64,000 bases of DNA from Tamarix chinensis (lineage: Eukaryota > Streptophyta > Magnoliopsida > Caryophyllales > Tamaricaceae), in contig CM060172.1 in NCBI GenBank assembly GCA_030549775.1, forward strand, positions 123,927,122 to 123,991,121, written 5' to 3'. Below the pieces are notes generated by a model. The model was not told the DNA's origin and searched no databases. It saw only the letters and a program-made list of their open reading frames with translations. This document shows positions 21,187-32,716 of this stretch, one piece after another; the stretch's first letter is position 1, and every line of letters starts with the position of its first letter. Both the position numbers and the translations under genes were made by a program.

Positions 21187-22233
21187 TGTAACACTCCAAT
21201 TTTTACTTGTTTTGCGGAAGCGTTAATGAAATGCCCTGAAAATTTCTAATTTTAAATAGTATATTTAAACAAAGTTTTATTATAATAGTTAATTAAGTAT
21301 ACATTATTTTATTAAAATAAAAGGAAATTAATTAGGACAAATTAAGAAAAAATTTATTACTATTTTAATTAGGAGAAATTTGGGTATTTTAGCTAATTAA
21401 GGATTTTATTTTAGAAATTAACTAAATAAATTATTTTATTTAAAATAAGGAGGATAAAATAGTCCAATTTAATATTAATTTTATAAATAATTTAATGGAA
21501 GAAAATTAGGGTGTTTTGCTTATTAAAATAGAATTTATGGAAATTATTTTAGAAACCCTAAATTAGCCTAAAAAGGGAATTTAATATTTTTATTAAATAA
21601 ATATTTTATGTTATATACCCAAAATATTCTAATTAATTTATTTAAACCTACAACCTTAAATTTTTCCTTTTTCCTTTTCTTTTCTTCCTTTTCTTTCTTT
21701 CTTTCTTTCTTTTTCTTCTTCCGCGGTTGGGCCTGGACGCGGCCCAACCCACCTTTTCTTTCTCTCCCCGTGGCCCAGCGTCGCTGGCTACTCTTGCGTG
21801 CGCCCAAACGCGACATTTTTTCCATTTTAATGACGAGATGACGCGTCTCGTTTAATGAAGTAGTAACCGGCGCCAACTGGCCCGGTTCTCCTTTTTTCTT
21901 TCTTTTCCCTGCCTACCGGTCCACCTCCTTTCCTTCTTCCTTCTTCCTCCTTTCTCCTCCGTCGACGCCGCTGCAGCTCAAGACACCAACAATGGCGTCT
22001 CCGGCCACAGGGACTTTGACCGGCCGTTTCTTGGCTCATTGTATTCCTCTTTACCCAAGGAATAAATTGGCGTAACTCTCGTCCGTTATCCCTCGCCCGT
22101 TTCTTCTCCCCAGCCTCGCAAAATTTTGAAGCAACCCAAATGATGGCCGATCAATTACTGCCACCGGCCACCCAAATTCTTGCACTTAATACCTCCCTGT
22201 CGAGCTTCAACACCCTATTATCTCATCTACCAT

Positions 22234-22245
22234 CTATAAATAGCC
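22234..22245 (+). promoter_or_regulatory. TATA box of LTR A4
   Basis: CTATAAATAGCC, about 1,010 bases from the LTR start. Matches CTATAAATACCCC of A1-A3 apart from one base in the core flank. A transcript would start near 22265 and run through about 3.2 kb of LTR. Confidence 0.72.
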
Positions 22246-23839
22246 TAATGGTAGGAATTTTGGATTTTTTTTCTTACCCGAAACCCTAAGTGCAGGCTGC
22301 CATCACCGTGACTTCAGATGCCATTTCCACCACCGATAGCCAACCTCCGCACCACCACAGCATCTCAAATTCTTCCCTGCAATCTCTTCTAGCTAACTAA
22401 GCTCTCCACATCCTTCGATTCTTTTTGCACAAGCTTCCATAGCTGTGTGAAATCTCTTGCCCGTTTCGTGAAGATTTGTAACCCACAGCCTTTAAGCCGC
22501 CGTCCACCGCCGTTTCTGCCACTTCTACTGCCCTAGGAACCACCTAAAAAGTTCCTCTAATCCTTCTCCACCAAACCATAACCTTGCTTTATTTTCCCCC
22601 CTACTATTTTTCTCTTTTTAGGCATCTTTTTCCCTCTTAGATTACTTTTCTAGCCACCGCCGTGAACCACCACCGGTGCCGCCCATTTCCGCCAACTCAA
22701 GGTGAAACCCTAGACCTTTTTAGTCATTATTTACTATTTATTGTAAATTATTCTATTTTTATGTTATTTATTAGTAGTTATTCAAATATAATAATTATTT
22801 CCTTGCTATTAATATTATTATTATTTGATATAAAATTTATGCTGAATTGTACTTGCAGGGTAGAGAGTGGAAATAAAATAATTTTATTGTTATTTTCGAA
22901 TTTTAAGTTATTAATTGAATTATTATATGTTTATTATCATTCTTATTCTTATTATTAATATTATAATTATTAGAATAATTATTATTAACATTTTATTTAT
23001 TATTCTGGAAAAGCTTAGGCCCTAATTTTGTATTAACATTCGCACTTATGTATTTTAGTATTATTATTTCTATTGTTCTTATAACCATTAATAATAATAT
23101 TATCATTATCTTTATTATTCAATATTATTATATATGTTATTAATTTTATTATTAATATTAATAAATAGTAAGCCATTATTTATAAGTAGGGTCGAAATCC
23201 CACTTTAAATTTTAAAGCTTATGTATTATTAATATTATTATTATCATTATTATTATTTTATCTTTACTCATATTATTTTGGTGAAGGATAGAAACCCTTA
23301 TATCATTTTTTTATTTTGAACTGCATTAGTTTTATTATTAATATTCTACTAGTATTTTGTAGAGTCAATTCTAATATAATAATTTTTAATTAAAAATAAG
23401 GTCTTGGGATAAGTTAGAAATAATAGCATTCTTAAGAGAAAACCTAATCCTAGTATTTTTCCCATAGTAGGTGAGCCCAACCAAAGCCCTCAAGTGGTAT
23501 AGGAGCGTGCTCCAAGACAGGTGACGTTTTAGGTAATGGGTGCTAAGGCCATACTTGTATTATGTGATTTTATGCTATGCATGCCATGTGATGTTAATTA
23601 TAGTGTATTTCGTGTGAATATTGTATAATTGTTATTAATACAGCATGATTATGGGATTGAAGTATGTTGGTGTGGATAAATGGTGGCATGAGAATCATGT
23701 GTACATTTATGTTGTTATTGTTGTATAATGTGGCTTCAAGACATGCATGATGAGATTGTAAAATAATGACAGAGTTGTAAGATAATGATGGGGTCGTAAA
23801 ATAATGATGGAGTTGTAAAATATTGATGAGGTTGCTTGG

Positions 23840-24270
23840 TGATTAGGGTTTTGCATGAGGATTAGGGTTTGCATAAAAGTAGGGTTTCCATGGAAAATGG
23901 GTTGCATGGGAGTTAGGGTTTGCATGGAAATATGTTTTACGTGGAGTTAGGGTTCGCATGGGAGAATAGGGTTTGCATGGAAATATGTTTTACGTGGAGT
24001 TAGGGTTTGCATGGGAGCTAGGGTTTGCATAAGAGTTAGGGTTTTGCATGGAGTTGCTTGCTGTTAGGGTTTTGTATAAAATAGTATGGTGTTAGGATTT
24101 TGCATGAAATAGTAGGGTGATAGGGTTTTACACAAAAGGGCATGGTGTTAGGGTTTTGTGTGAAATGGTACAGTGTTAGAGGCTTGCATGAAATGGTATG
24201 ATGTTAGGGTTTGCATGGAAGCATGGTCTACGTGGAGTTAAGGTTTTGCATGGAAGTTAGGGTTGTGCAT
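23840..24270 (+). repeat. TTAGGGTTTGCATGG repeats of LTR A4
   Basis: About fifteen irregular copies of a 20-30 base unit with core TTAGGGTTT(T)GCATGG, some changed to GTTAGGGTTTTGTATGAAAT. The TTAGGGTTT core is one phase of the plant telomere repeat plus two bases, but the unit length is not that of telomeres. Confidence 0.85.
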
Positions 24271-24439
24271 GGGTGCTAGAGTATGTCATAACTAACTATG
24301 GTGGTGATGATTAACTTAAGGTTGGAGGGGTCAACCTAAGATGAGGAGTAAGCATGGTGGGTGGCTGACGTGCAAGTCTTGATGATTTCTAAATAAGACA
24401 CTTAAAATATTAATTACGTAAAGTGCAAGATGTTGAGCC

Positions 24440-24785
24440 GGGCCCAGACCGATCCACCGGCATAATAGTGGCAGGGAATGTTTTCCCTCGTGACCGATCC
24501 ACCGGCTAAAATAGTGGCAGGGCATGTACCCTCACGACCGATCCACCAGCTATAATAGTGGGGGATCCCGAGCTCAACAAACCAAACTATATGTGTTGTT
24601 AAGATGTGATAAGACACTAATTACTTACAGTGGAACACCGTATGACAAAGGGGCCAGACCGATCCACCGACATATAATAGTGGCAGGGTATGTTACCCTC
24701 GCGACCGATCCACCAGCGTATAATAGTGGCAGGGCATGTACCCTCGCGACCAATCCACCGGCTAAAATAGTGGGGTTCCCGTAAT
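24440..24785 (+). repeat. GACCGATCCACCGGC...ATAATAGTGG repeats of LTR A4
   Basis: Six copies of a unit close to ACCGATCCACCGGCTATAA followed by TAGTGG(C/G), spaced by GGG(CA/TA)TGT.CCCTCGCG. This is the sense strand of the CCACTATTATAGCCGGTGG arrays in the minus-oriented A copies. Confidence 0.88.
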
Positions 24786-24985
24786 CGTATGGACTTGATA
24801 AAGAATATGGTGTGAAAATATTTTGATAAAGGATTAATGAAGTAATTAATTTAAGATATAAGTATTATTTTGGCATTTCCACCTGATCGTTCATTTGCCT
24901 TTATGTTATTGTTGGTGATTATGCCCTATTATTATTTGCATGATTTTATATGCTATATGTTGGCCTTAGTGCTTAGTCACCTTAC

Positions 24986-25042
24986 TCAGTACATAGCGTA
25001 CTGATCACCCTTTTCATGGGTGCTGCTCATTCCAACGAGTAG
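24986..25042 (+). other. Triple-hairpin module of LTR A4
   Basis: Three consecutive dyads with almost no spacer: TCAGTACA-TAG-CGTACTGA, then CACCC-TTTTCAT-GGGTG, then CTGCTC-ATTCCAAC-GAGTAG. The loop sequences are also conserved among copies. Preceded by the conserved GTCACCTTAC. Confidence 0.72.
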
Positions 25043-25371
25043 AAGGCCCATCTGATTTCCTGTAGCCTGCAGGTAGGAGATATGTATTATGATGCTATAG
25101 ATGTCTATGGGACATCAGGTGGGGACAAGTGATGATCGGGCTGGATCGATTATTAGAGTGACGTGGCCGGCTTTCCATTGAATTTATTATTACTATATTA
25201 TCTATTTATGAATAGTACTTTCGAAACAACTTCATTATTGTAGTTATTTCTCTTTCCTGAAAAACTACCCTCGTATTTGGAATTGAATAGAGACTTGTGC
25301 GTACCTGATTTCCGTATCTTTGAATTCGGACTACCTATTAATGTTTATTGAGTTGTTTTCTTTAGCCTTAG

Positions 25372-25417
25372 CACTTAGTATTGGAACGGTAGGAGTAAAC
25401 CGGTCTGGTACTAAGTG
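25372..25417 (+). other. 3'-terminal hairpin module of LTR A4
   Basis: CACTTAGTAT and GGTACTAAGTG form a stem of nine to ten pairs; the loop holds ACGGT...ACCGG, a smaller inner stem. It is preceded by TTTAGCCTTAG and followed by TGGCGGTAACAT, both shared with A2, A6 and A7. It lies 84 bases from the LTR end. Confidence 0.7.
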
Positions 25418-25533
25418 TGGCGGTAACATTTCCAGAATTTACGGTTTAAGTTATAAGTATTATTTTTTTTTAAAAAGTATGTAAATTTTGGGTGTGTTAT
25501 AGTTAATTACAAATTTAATGGGCATTACCTCCA

Positions 25534-25578
25534 CACTCGGTATAAGTCCGACATCCTATACCATTCTTATACTAAGTG
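25534..25578 (-). other. 3'-terminal hairpin module of LTR B1
   Basis: CACTCGGTATAAG and CTTATACTAAGTG pair over thirteen positions with two wobble-type mismatches. Compared with the A group (GTAC/GTAC), the inner pairs are GTAT/ATAC, a change on both arms that keeps the pairing. Followed by GCTAAGGCTAAAA. Confidence 0.72.
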
Positions 25579-26096
25579 CTAAGGCTAAAATATTATTTTA
25601 TTATATGACATGATTACAAATGTAACACCCCAAAATTCACTATTTTTTTAAAATGGAAGCACTTAAATTAAAAACTGTGAATTATGAGGATGTTACTGCC
25701 ACACTTAATACCAGACCGATTCACTCCGACTGTTCCAGTACCAATTTTGTTAAACTTTAATCAATACTTAAACCAATAGTTTATAAAAAGAACTAAAAGG
25801 ATCATAACACAAAAATTAGAGTATGCGTAAAAAGTTTACAATTCAAAGGAGTACAAACAATTATGAGATAGAAATCAGAGTACGTAGTCAAAGTTCCTAA
25901 AATGGAAATAAAATTTACAACCAGTAAAAATTAAGTACTTACTACAAAATAGAAATTCATAATAGGGAAATTCGGCCATGCCACTCTCAATCTTCGAACC
26001 AGGCACATGCTCAACACTTAGCCCCACTAGATGCCTCATGAACATCGAAGGCATCAAAATATGCATCGCCCACCTGTACAAAGTCAGAAGGGTCTT

Positions 26097-26153
26097 CTGC
26101 TCGTGGGAATGAGCAGCACCCATGAAAAGGGTGATCAATACGCTACGTACTGA
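26097..26153 (-). other. Triple-hairpin module of LTR A5
   Basis: Best-preserved version in minus orientation: CTGCTC-GTGGGAAT-GAGCAG (perfect six-base stem), CACCC-ATGAAAA-GGGTG (perfect five-base stem), then TCAATACG-CTA-CGTACTGA (seven of eight pairs). Confidence 0.75.
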
Positions 26154-26309
26154 GTAAGGTAACCGTGTACTAAGGCCAACACATAAAAGCATATACTCCC
26201 AAAAGAATAATAGAACGGCATACGATCACTTTAGATAAATAATAAATAAATAAAGGCCATTTAAAGTCTGAATTAATTAATTAATTAATCTCTTATCAGG
26301 TCCATGCAA

Positions 26310-26720
26310 GTACGGTAACCCCACTATTATAGCCGACGGACCAGAAACATACAGGGTATAAAACTCCTGACCACTATTATTGCTCGTAGACTAGAAACAT
26401 ACAGGACATAAAGCTCATGACCATTATTATTATCGGTGGACCGGAAACATACAAGGCATAAAGCTCCTGACCATTATTATTGCCAGTGGACCGGTCTAGC
26501 CCCGCCTCTCATGGTGTTTCACTGTAAGTACTTAGTGTCTTCCCATGTCTTAGCACAATTATGTTCGGTTTTTTTAGCACGGAATCCCCCACTATTATAA
26601 CCGGTGGACTGGAAACATACAGGTATAATGCGCCTGACCACTATTATTCACTAGTGGATCGGTCACACATAGGGCGAAACGCCCTAACCACTATTATATG
26701 CCGATGGACCAGTCTGGGCC
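26310..26720 (-). repeat. CCACTATTATAGCCGGTGG repeats of LTR A5
   Basis: About seven copies of CC(A/C)CTATTATA.CC(G/A)GTGGAC, with linkers GAAACATACAGGGCATAAAG repeated four times. The array here has expanded by duplicating the motif plus linker. Confidence 0.85.
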
Positions 26721-28144
26721 TGACTCAATAATTTTCCACTTTATATAATTAATGTCTTAAGTGTCTTATTCAAAAGTTTCACCCTAGACATGCATGACTA
26801 ACTCCCTCTACGCTTATCATTCAAAAGGTCTCATCCCACATCATGAGACTCATACACCTCCTAACTTCACCCAACATCCTTTCCTCCTTACCCTAACTCA
26901 CCCTAGAGCCCATCTCCCTCCCATATATGTGGGTCAAGGCCCACTACTTTTCATCTTCAGTCCACTCACTACCTTACTCTTAGGTTTTCCCCAGAAACCC
27001 TAATTTAAACCTATGTGGTCCATCCTACTCCACTTCACATGACCCAAGCTATTTTAACATCCCAACTTCATAATTCTTAGATTCAACCCTCATCATGACG
27101 CCTTACTCCTCAATTACACGTGTGGTCACAAAACCCTAGGTAACCACACCAAACCCTAACCGGCCATAACAAACCCTAGCTACCTTGTGTCCACATGTCA
27201 CCCTTCCATTTATCACATTCCACTTCTTATTTTTTCATGCCAATCATGCTCATCCTTACTCGATCATTTTCATCATCCTCTCGTACTCCACTCACCTTCA
27301 TTTATTTCTCCTTTTTACCACCTCCTCAAATTAGGGGTTTCCCCCCAAACCCTAGCTTAGTCTCCTATGTGTCCTTATACTGTCCTACGTACTATTTTTC
27401 ACCCAAAGCCTCCAAACACCCAAACAACTCTTCCATTACCTTCCTTGCATCCCAAGTCAACTTTTCATACGTAAACTTTACTCCCATGCAGATGCTAACC
27501 TTCCCATGCAAACCTTCGAACTTTCTCATGAAAACCCTAGACTCCCATGCAAACCCTAGATTCTCCCACTCTTTTATTTTATTTAAAATCCCCTTTTTAT
27601 TCATCCACTCATGGATCATCAAAATATTTAGGTCAACTCACATCCCTTGGTCAACTTATTTCCCCATTTTCCTTTTTCATCCTTTCCATCCCACAATACC
27701 ACCTTAAACATCCTCACATGCATGTCTAAAAGTTCACAACACATTACATCACATTTCACCACATATATTTAGTACACATGCCAGCATAAATAACCTCCAA
27801 GCCACACTACACATTAATAATTATGACAATAAGCATAAGATACAATACACATCAGGATACATGGCATACAAGGCACATAACACACATAAGGCCTTAGTTA
27901 CACCCTTACCTAATACGACACCGGTCTTGGAGCACGCTCCTACGCCTGCTTAGGGCTTTGACTGGTCTCACCTATAAGAGGGAAAAACTAAATATTACTT
28001 TCCTTCCTACTAAAAATACCATTAATTCCTTATTTATGTTAAGATTAGAGTTTTGGAACACTAACTAATTACAAATTTTGCTAAAGGTAAAAGTAATAAT
28101 AGTAATATTATAAAAGTTGATAATATAAAGTTTGAAGATTTTAC

Positions 28145-28620
28145 CCTAATAAAAATAATGATAATAATAATTCTCATAATACTAATAATAATAATAATAA
28201 TAATAATATAGTTAGAAATAAATGGTGGAATAAGAGCTTCGACCCTTCACCAAAATAATACTAATAATAATATTGATAATAATAATAACAACAACAAAAA
28301 CAACAAAAACAACAACAACAACAACAACAACAATAATAATAAAATGAAGTAATAATAATAACAACAACAACAACAGTAGTAGTAGTAGTAGCAGTAGTAG
28401 TAGTAGTAGTAGTAGTAGTATAAATCAAAAATAATGTAAAGTAGGGTTTCGACCCTACTTTAAAATAATAATAATACTCTTAATAATAATAATAATGATA
28501 ACAATGATGATGATGATGATGATGATATTCAAAATAAAAATAGAATAAGGCTTCGGTCCTCAACAGAATTAATAATAATAACATTAGTAGTAGTAGTAGT
28601 AGTAATAATAATAATATATT
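28145..28620 (-). repeat. Trinucleotide microsatellites of LTR A5
   Basis: AAT, AAC (about 28287-28333), AGT (28375-28418), GAT (28504-28526) and AGT/AAT runs, with two copies of a GGGTTTCGACCCT-type spacer (28240 and 28443). An AAC run replaces part of the AAT array seen in the other copies. Confidence 0.93.
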
Positions 28621-29295
28621 TGTAATAATAGAAAAATAATAAAATAAAATAAATAAAGCTTGTATAAATAGTGTTTAAGAGTTGAGAGGGTTTAGCGTAC
28701 CACCTTGGGTTGGTGGTGACAAGCGACACCGGTGGTGGTGCACGGTGGCGGTGGCAGTGGCTGAAAAAAGAGAAGAAAGGAGAGAAAGTTGAGTGTTGGG
28801 AAAAGGAGAGGGAGAATGAGGGTGGGAGTAGGGGTGTTCATGGTTGCCTAGATGGAGAGGAGTATAATGAGGGTGGCGGCGCAACCAAAGGTGGCAGCGC
28901 ATGATGGAGGTAGTGGTGGCCAAAAGTGGAAGAAGGAGAGAAAGAGAGGAGGAGAGGGAGGAAGAGGAAAAGAAGGGTAGGGGGAGATAGAGGGAAGTCT
29001 GTAGATGTTTTTGGGAGGTGAAAGGGGCATTGGTTGCGGCGGGAGTGGTGGTGGACGGTGGTGCAAAGGGTGGCAGGGCGGAGGAGTGGTTGATCTAGAA
29101 GGAGACTTTACACTGCCGGGGTGGCTCGTGCAGGGCAAATCGAGGGATAAGAGAGGTGTAATTAGGTAGAGGGTGGTGTAGGGAGTGCTTAGGTGGGAGG
29201 CTTGGGTGGCAGCGTTGGCCGACAGCGATGGAAATGGTATCTAAAAAGGCAGCAGTGCAAAAAGGGTAATTTTTTTGGGTTAAAATCAAAAGGTG

Positions 29296-29308
29296 AGGGT
29301 ATTTATAG
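29296..29308 (-). promoter_or_regulatory. TATA box of LTR A5
   Basis: Minus strand CTATAAATACCCT, one base different from A1-A3, about 850 bases inside the LTR 5' end. Confidence 0.7.
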
Positions 29309-30681
29309 AGCTAAATGAGGGGGAAATCAGTCAGAGGAGTGATGGAAAATTAGGGCAGTTAGGAGAGGCACCAACCGACGATGGGAGGCCGGCAAAATTC
29401 AAATTATGGCAGGGTGGTTGCTTAGGAAAAGAAGGGGTTGTACGCGAGAAGGAAGGGAAGTGGGTTGGGTCAACGTGGCTGGCGAGTCAAGGGGAAGGAA
29501 AGAGAAGAGGAACGGTCGGTCAATGGGGCATGATCGACAATGAAAAACCAGGGATTTGGGGGCGTTGCAGGCTGCGACGGGGGGAAAAGAAGAGGGAGGA
29601 AGAAGAAGGTGGCATGGATCGGCGGTCCAAAAAGAAAAGAAAAGAAAGAAAAGAAAGGAAGAACCGGTCAGGTGATGGGGTTATGAACGGGATCAAAACA
29701 CGGCATTCTGGACTGGTCCGCGCCAAAGAAGAAAAGAGGAAAGGGAAACATGCCGCGGACAGGCCCAAGTCGGGAAAGGAGGAAGAAAAGAAAAGAAGAA
29801 GAAGGAAAAAGGAAGAAAAAGAAAGAAAAAGGAAAAAGGAAAAAGAAAAATTGGTGGGTTGGGGTATTTGAATTATTTTGGTAATTTGTGATATCTAAAA
29901 ATAATAATATTTAAATAAAATAATATTAAATTCCTTTTTTTAGGCTAATTTAGGGTTTTTGAAATATTTTTCCTAAATTCCTTTTTAATTAGCAAGTCGC
30001 CCAAAAAAATTTCGAATTAAAATATTTATTATTTTCTTCTTGATTATCCCTAATTAATTCCCTTTTAATTTAATAAAAATAATTAATTTAATTAATTTTT
30101 ATAATTAAATTCTTAATTAACTATAATTCTTAAAATTAGGATTTTAGGGCATTTCAACAAAAGTTAGAATACAAAGAATAATAGATGAGTACGATGCTAG
30201 TTAAAAGCAACATCAGCAATCTACCAAAACTTAAGACATAAACTCCAGGAGGACATGAAAGTCCAAATATAAGCAAAGATCAGATAACAAAAGAGACAAC
30301 AGAACTGAACATACCAAATGAACAACCTAGAGATACTATCTAAAGTATGATTAGAAAAAAAAACCCTAATCCAATAACCTTAAGGCATCATGACAATACA
30401 TGGTATAAATATTAAGATATACATAAGATGATCCAAACACAATAATCATAACAGATAAGCAATAGTCACTAAACTACCTACTGTTCATGCGTGCTTATTT
30501 AGAATATAATAACGCTTATCAACTAAGCATCTCAAGATGCTCTCTGAAGTAATAATCAAAACCCACTCTACACCACAATTATAACCTTTATAGCATAATT
30601 CATGTCCCAACATTAACCCTAACCAATTACATAACATCATAGGTAGGTTCACAGGTAAAATATACTCAGATCCTTAAAATT

Positions 30682-31080
30682 ACAGGTATACTTATAGGTA
30701 CATTATAATAAAATGCATAACCTCACAGGCATACTTACATGTACAGTATAACAACATTCATAACGTCACGTGTATACTTACAGGTACATTATAATAAAAT
30801 CTATAGCCATAGAGGTATACTTACATGTATAATATAGCAACATATATAACGTCACAAGTATACTTACAGGTATAGTATAATAAAATCCATAACCTCATAA
30901 GTATACTTACCGGTATAGTATAATAAAATCTATAACCTCACAAGTATACTTATAGGTACAGTATAATAAAATGCATAATACCATAGGTATACTTACAGGT
31001 ATAATATGATAAAATCAATAACATCACTTGTATACTTAAGGGTATAGTATAATAAGATGAATAACACCACAGGTATCCTC
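30682..31080 (-). repeat. 43-bp tandem array in LTR B1
   Basis: About nine copies of a 43-base unit of the type ACAGGTATACTTACAGGTAC followed by AGTATAATAAAATCCATAACCTC. Unit starts fall at 30682, 30725, 30768 and 30811 and continue. Copies differ by a few substitutions each. Confidence 0.88.
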
Positions 31081-31089
31081 ACAGACATA

Positions 31090-31250
31090 ATACCAACGCA
31101 AATAGGTACAAAGGTTGCTAGCGAAAACACAGGTAGGCACAAAGGCTATTATCGAAACCACAAGTAGACACAAAGGCTACTACCGAAACTACAAGTAGGC
31201 GCAAAGGCTACTACTCAAAACTACAAGTAGGAACAATGACTGCTACTAAA
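31090..31250 (-). repeat. 31-bp tandem array in LTR B1
   Basis: About five copies of ACAAGTAGGCACAAAGGCTA followed by CTACCGAAACT. A related array with a 30-base period is in B2 at 39105-39370. Confidence 0.85.
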
Positions 31251-32671
31251 CCAATCCAATATCCAATAATAATCATTTCAATCAAATCATATCATTTCTA
31301 TTTTTTATTTACTCGAGGGGGATATAATACTAACCTGAAGACATAAAAGTACACTGGTCATATCGGCGCACAAAGTATCATGATACCCTGCAACCATCCA
31401 ACCCAGAGGCATAACAACACTCTGGTCATACTGATGCACAAGGCACATGGTACCCTCCTCACCTCGGACACTAAATCCTTAAGTATCGATACCCCCTATA
31501 AGGCTCATAGGTCACCTATAGAGTAGATTAGGGCCTTACTTGGGCACATCCAACACAACAGAAATCCAAACAAATCAAGGACTCCTACCTCGTCACTACG
31601 GTAGCTACCCCTAGAGAGAAATCATTCCCAAACTCAAAGCCTTCCACTTTACGTATAAGTATTTTTATAAGGTGATCACAGATAACACACATTGCAAATT
31701 TATTCTCATTTCCATACTAATTCATTTTTTCTTTGTTTCCAATTATCTAAGTCAACCATGAGGTCAACGATCCAAAATAAGGTAAAAGTCAGCACTAAGA
31801 TCAATCTATTAAAAGTCTAAGGCCATCCTATGTCCAATTATTCACATTTGGACACATTAGGCCAAAAATGATCAAAATTCCCCTAAGACCAATAATTATC
31901 AGGTTATCATTCATTTAAATACTAAATCCATTTTATTTATTAATTTTTCGTGCAAAGGCTAAAATAATATAATTTAATTATTTATTATACCATTAAATTA
32001 CGAGCTATGTCCAAAGATCATTTCGACCTTACACCTGTTTCTACATACAAAACCCTATCATATACTTTTAAAACGTACAAAACATATGATCTCATAATCA
32101 ACAACAAATAGTACGTTTTAGACATAATTTTTAAGATAAATATCATAATACACAAAAATGACTAAATTACCCCTAGGGCACACATCCATAATAATTATTC
32201 CACAATTATATCTAAGTATGCTCAACCTATTATTTTATACATAATTGTTATATAAAATATTTTCCCATCATTAGAATCATTTTTAACCATACTTTTGTAC
32301 CTGAAATATATTTAACATTAGATAACATGCTCGTTTTACCCTTTTTTCATGATAATAACAATTAACACATAATTATATTGAATAAACCATGCTTAATATA
32401 TTTCATACACCGAAAATTCTAATAAGCTATCATGCAATATTTATCATTTTAGTAAGGTAAAACGGTTACCTAAATTAAAGCAAATATATAAAATTAGCGG
32501 TATCCACTAAAAATTATTAGGTTCTGCTAATCAACTTTTGTACCTAAAAATAATACCACAATTGCTAAATTAATATCTATTAGATAAAATAATAATTATA
32601 ATGTAAAATATTTATTTTTCTAAAATTACCAAAATACCCTTACATTTAATATGGGTACCAAAATGTCTTGA

Positions 32672-32716
32672 AAACACAACACAACTCATGTTGTATGCAG
32701 CGTGAGTCATACACGA
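32672..32716 (-). other. CATGTTGTATGCAGCGTGAG dyad of LTR B1
   Basis: ACTCATGTTG TATG CAGCGTGAGT forms an imperfect dyad, with arms CTCATGTTG/CAGCGTGAG pairing with wobbles. The same element lies at the inner edge of the GC-rich leader in A6 (44819-44855), A7 (52090-52118) and B2 (47655-47685). Confidence 0.55.

Larger units (their letters stand above)
21227..25501 (+). mobile_element. Solo LTR A4 inside B1 (4275 bp)
   Basis: Starts TGAAATGCCCTGAAAAT at 21227 and ends AAATTTTGGGTGTGTTATA at 25501, with perfect TSD GTTAA at 21222-21226 and 25502-25506. It is uninterrupted and in plus orientation, so it shows the sense order directly: AT-rich U3, CT-rich block with GC-rich tail (21660-22030), TATA box 22234-22245, CCGCC-rich leader (22270-22690), AT-rich region with decayed TTA triplets (22740-23360), GGAGCGTGCTCC dyad and donor-like motif (23500-23550), TTAGGGTTTGCATGG repeats (23840-24270), CCACTATTATAG-type repeats (24440-24785), triple hairpin (24986-25042) and 3' hairpin (25372-25417). 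No gag-pol. Confidence 0.92.
25621..30156 (-). mobile_element. Solo LTR A5 inside B1 (4536 bp)
   Basis: Starts TGTAACACCCCAAAATTC at 25621 and ends AGGATTTTAGGGCATTTCA at 30156, with perfect TSD ACAAA at 25616-25620 and 30157-30161. Uninterrupted. Modules as in A3: triple hairpin 26097-26153, CCACTATTATAG repeats 26310-26720, CCCTAGATTCT repeats 27480-27560, donor-like motif 27890-27950, triplet arrays 28145-28620, GC-rich leader to about 29270, TATA 29296-29308, then CT-rich and AT-rich U3. A short deletion near 25744 removes the distal arm of the 3' hairpin and the GCTAAGGCTAAA string. No gag-pol. Confidence 0.92.

Noticed and set aside
24331..24784. Open frames over the ACCGATCCACCGG repeats of A4 as a repeat protein
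   Set aside because: Frames on both strands stay open only because the repeat unit lacks stops; other copies of the array have different spacing and break the frame.
21187..25501. Treating 21187-25501 as one LTR starting TGTAACACTCC
   Set aside because: TGAAATGCCC at 21227 with GTTAA on both sides (21222 and 25502) shows that the first 40 bases belong to B1, whose other end is at 34206 with ATTAT duplications.
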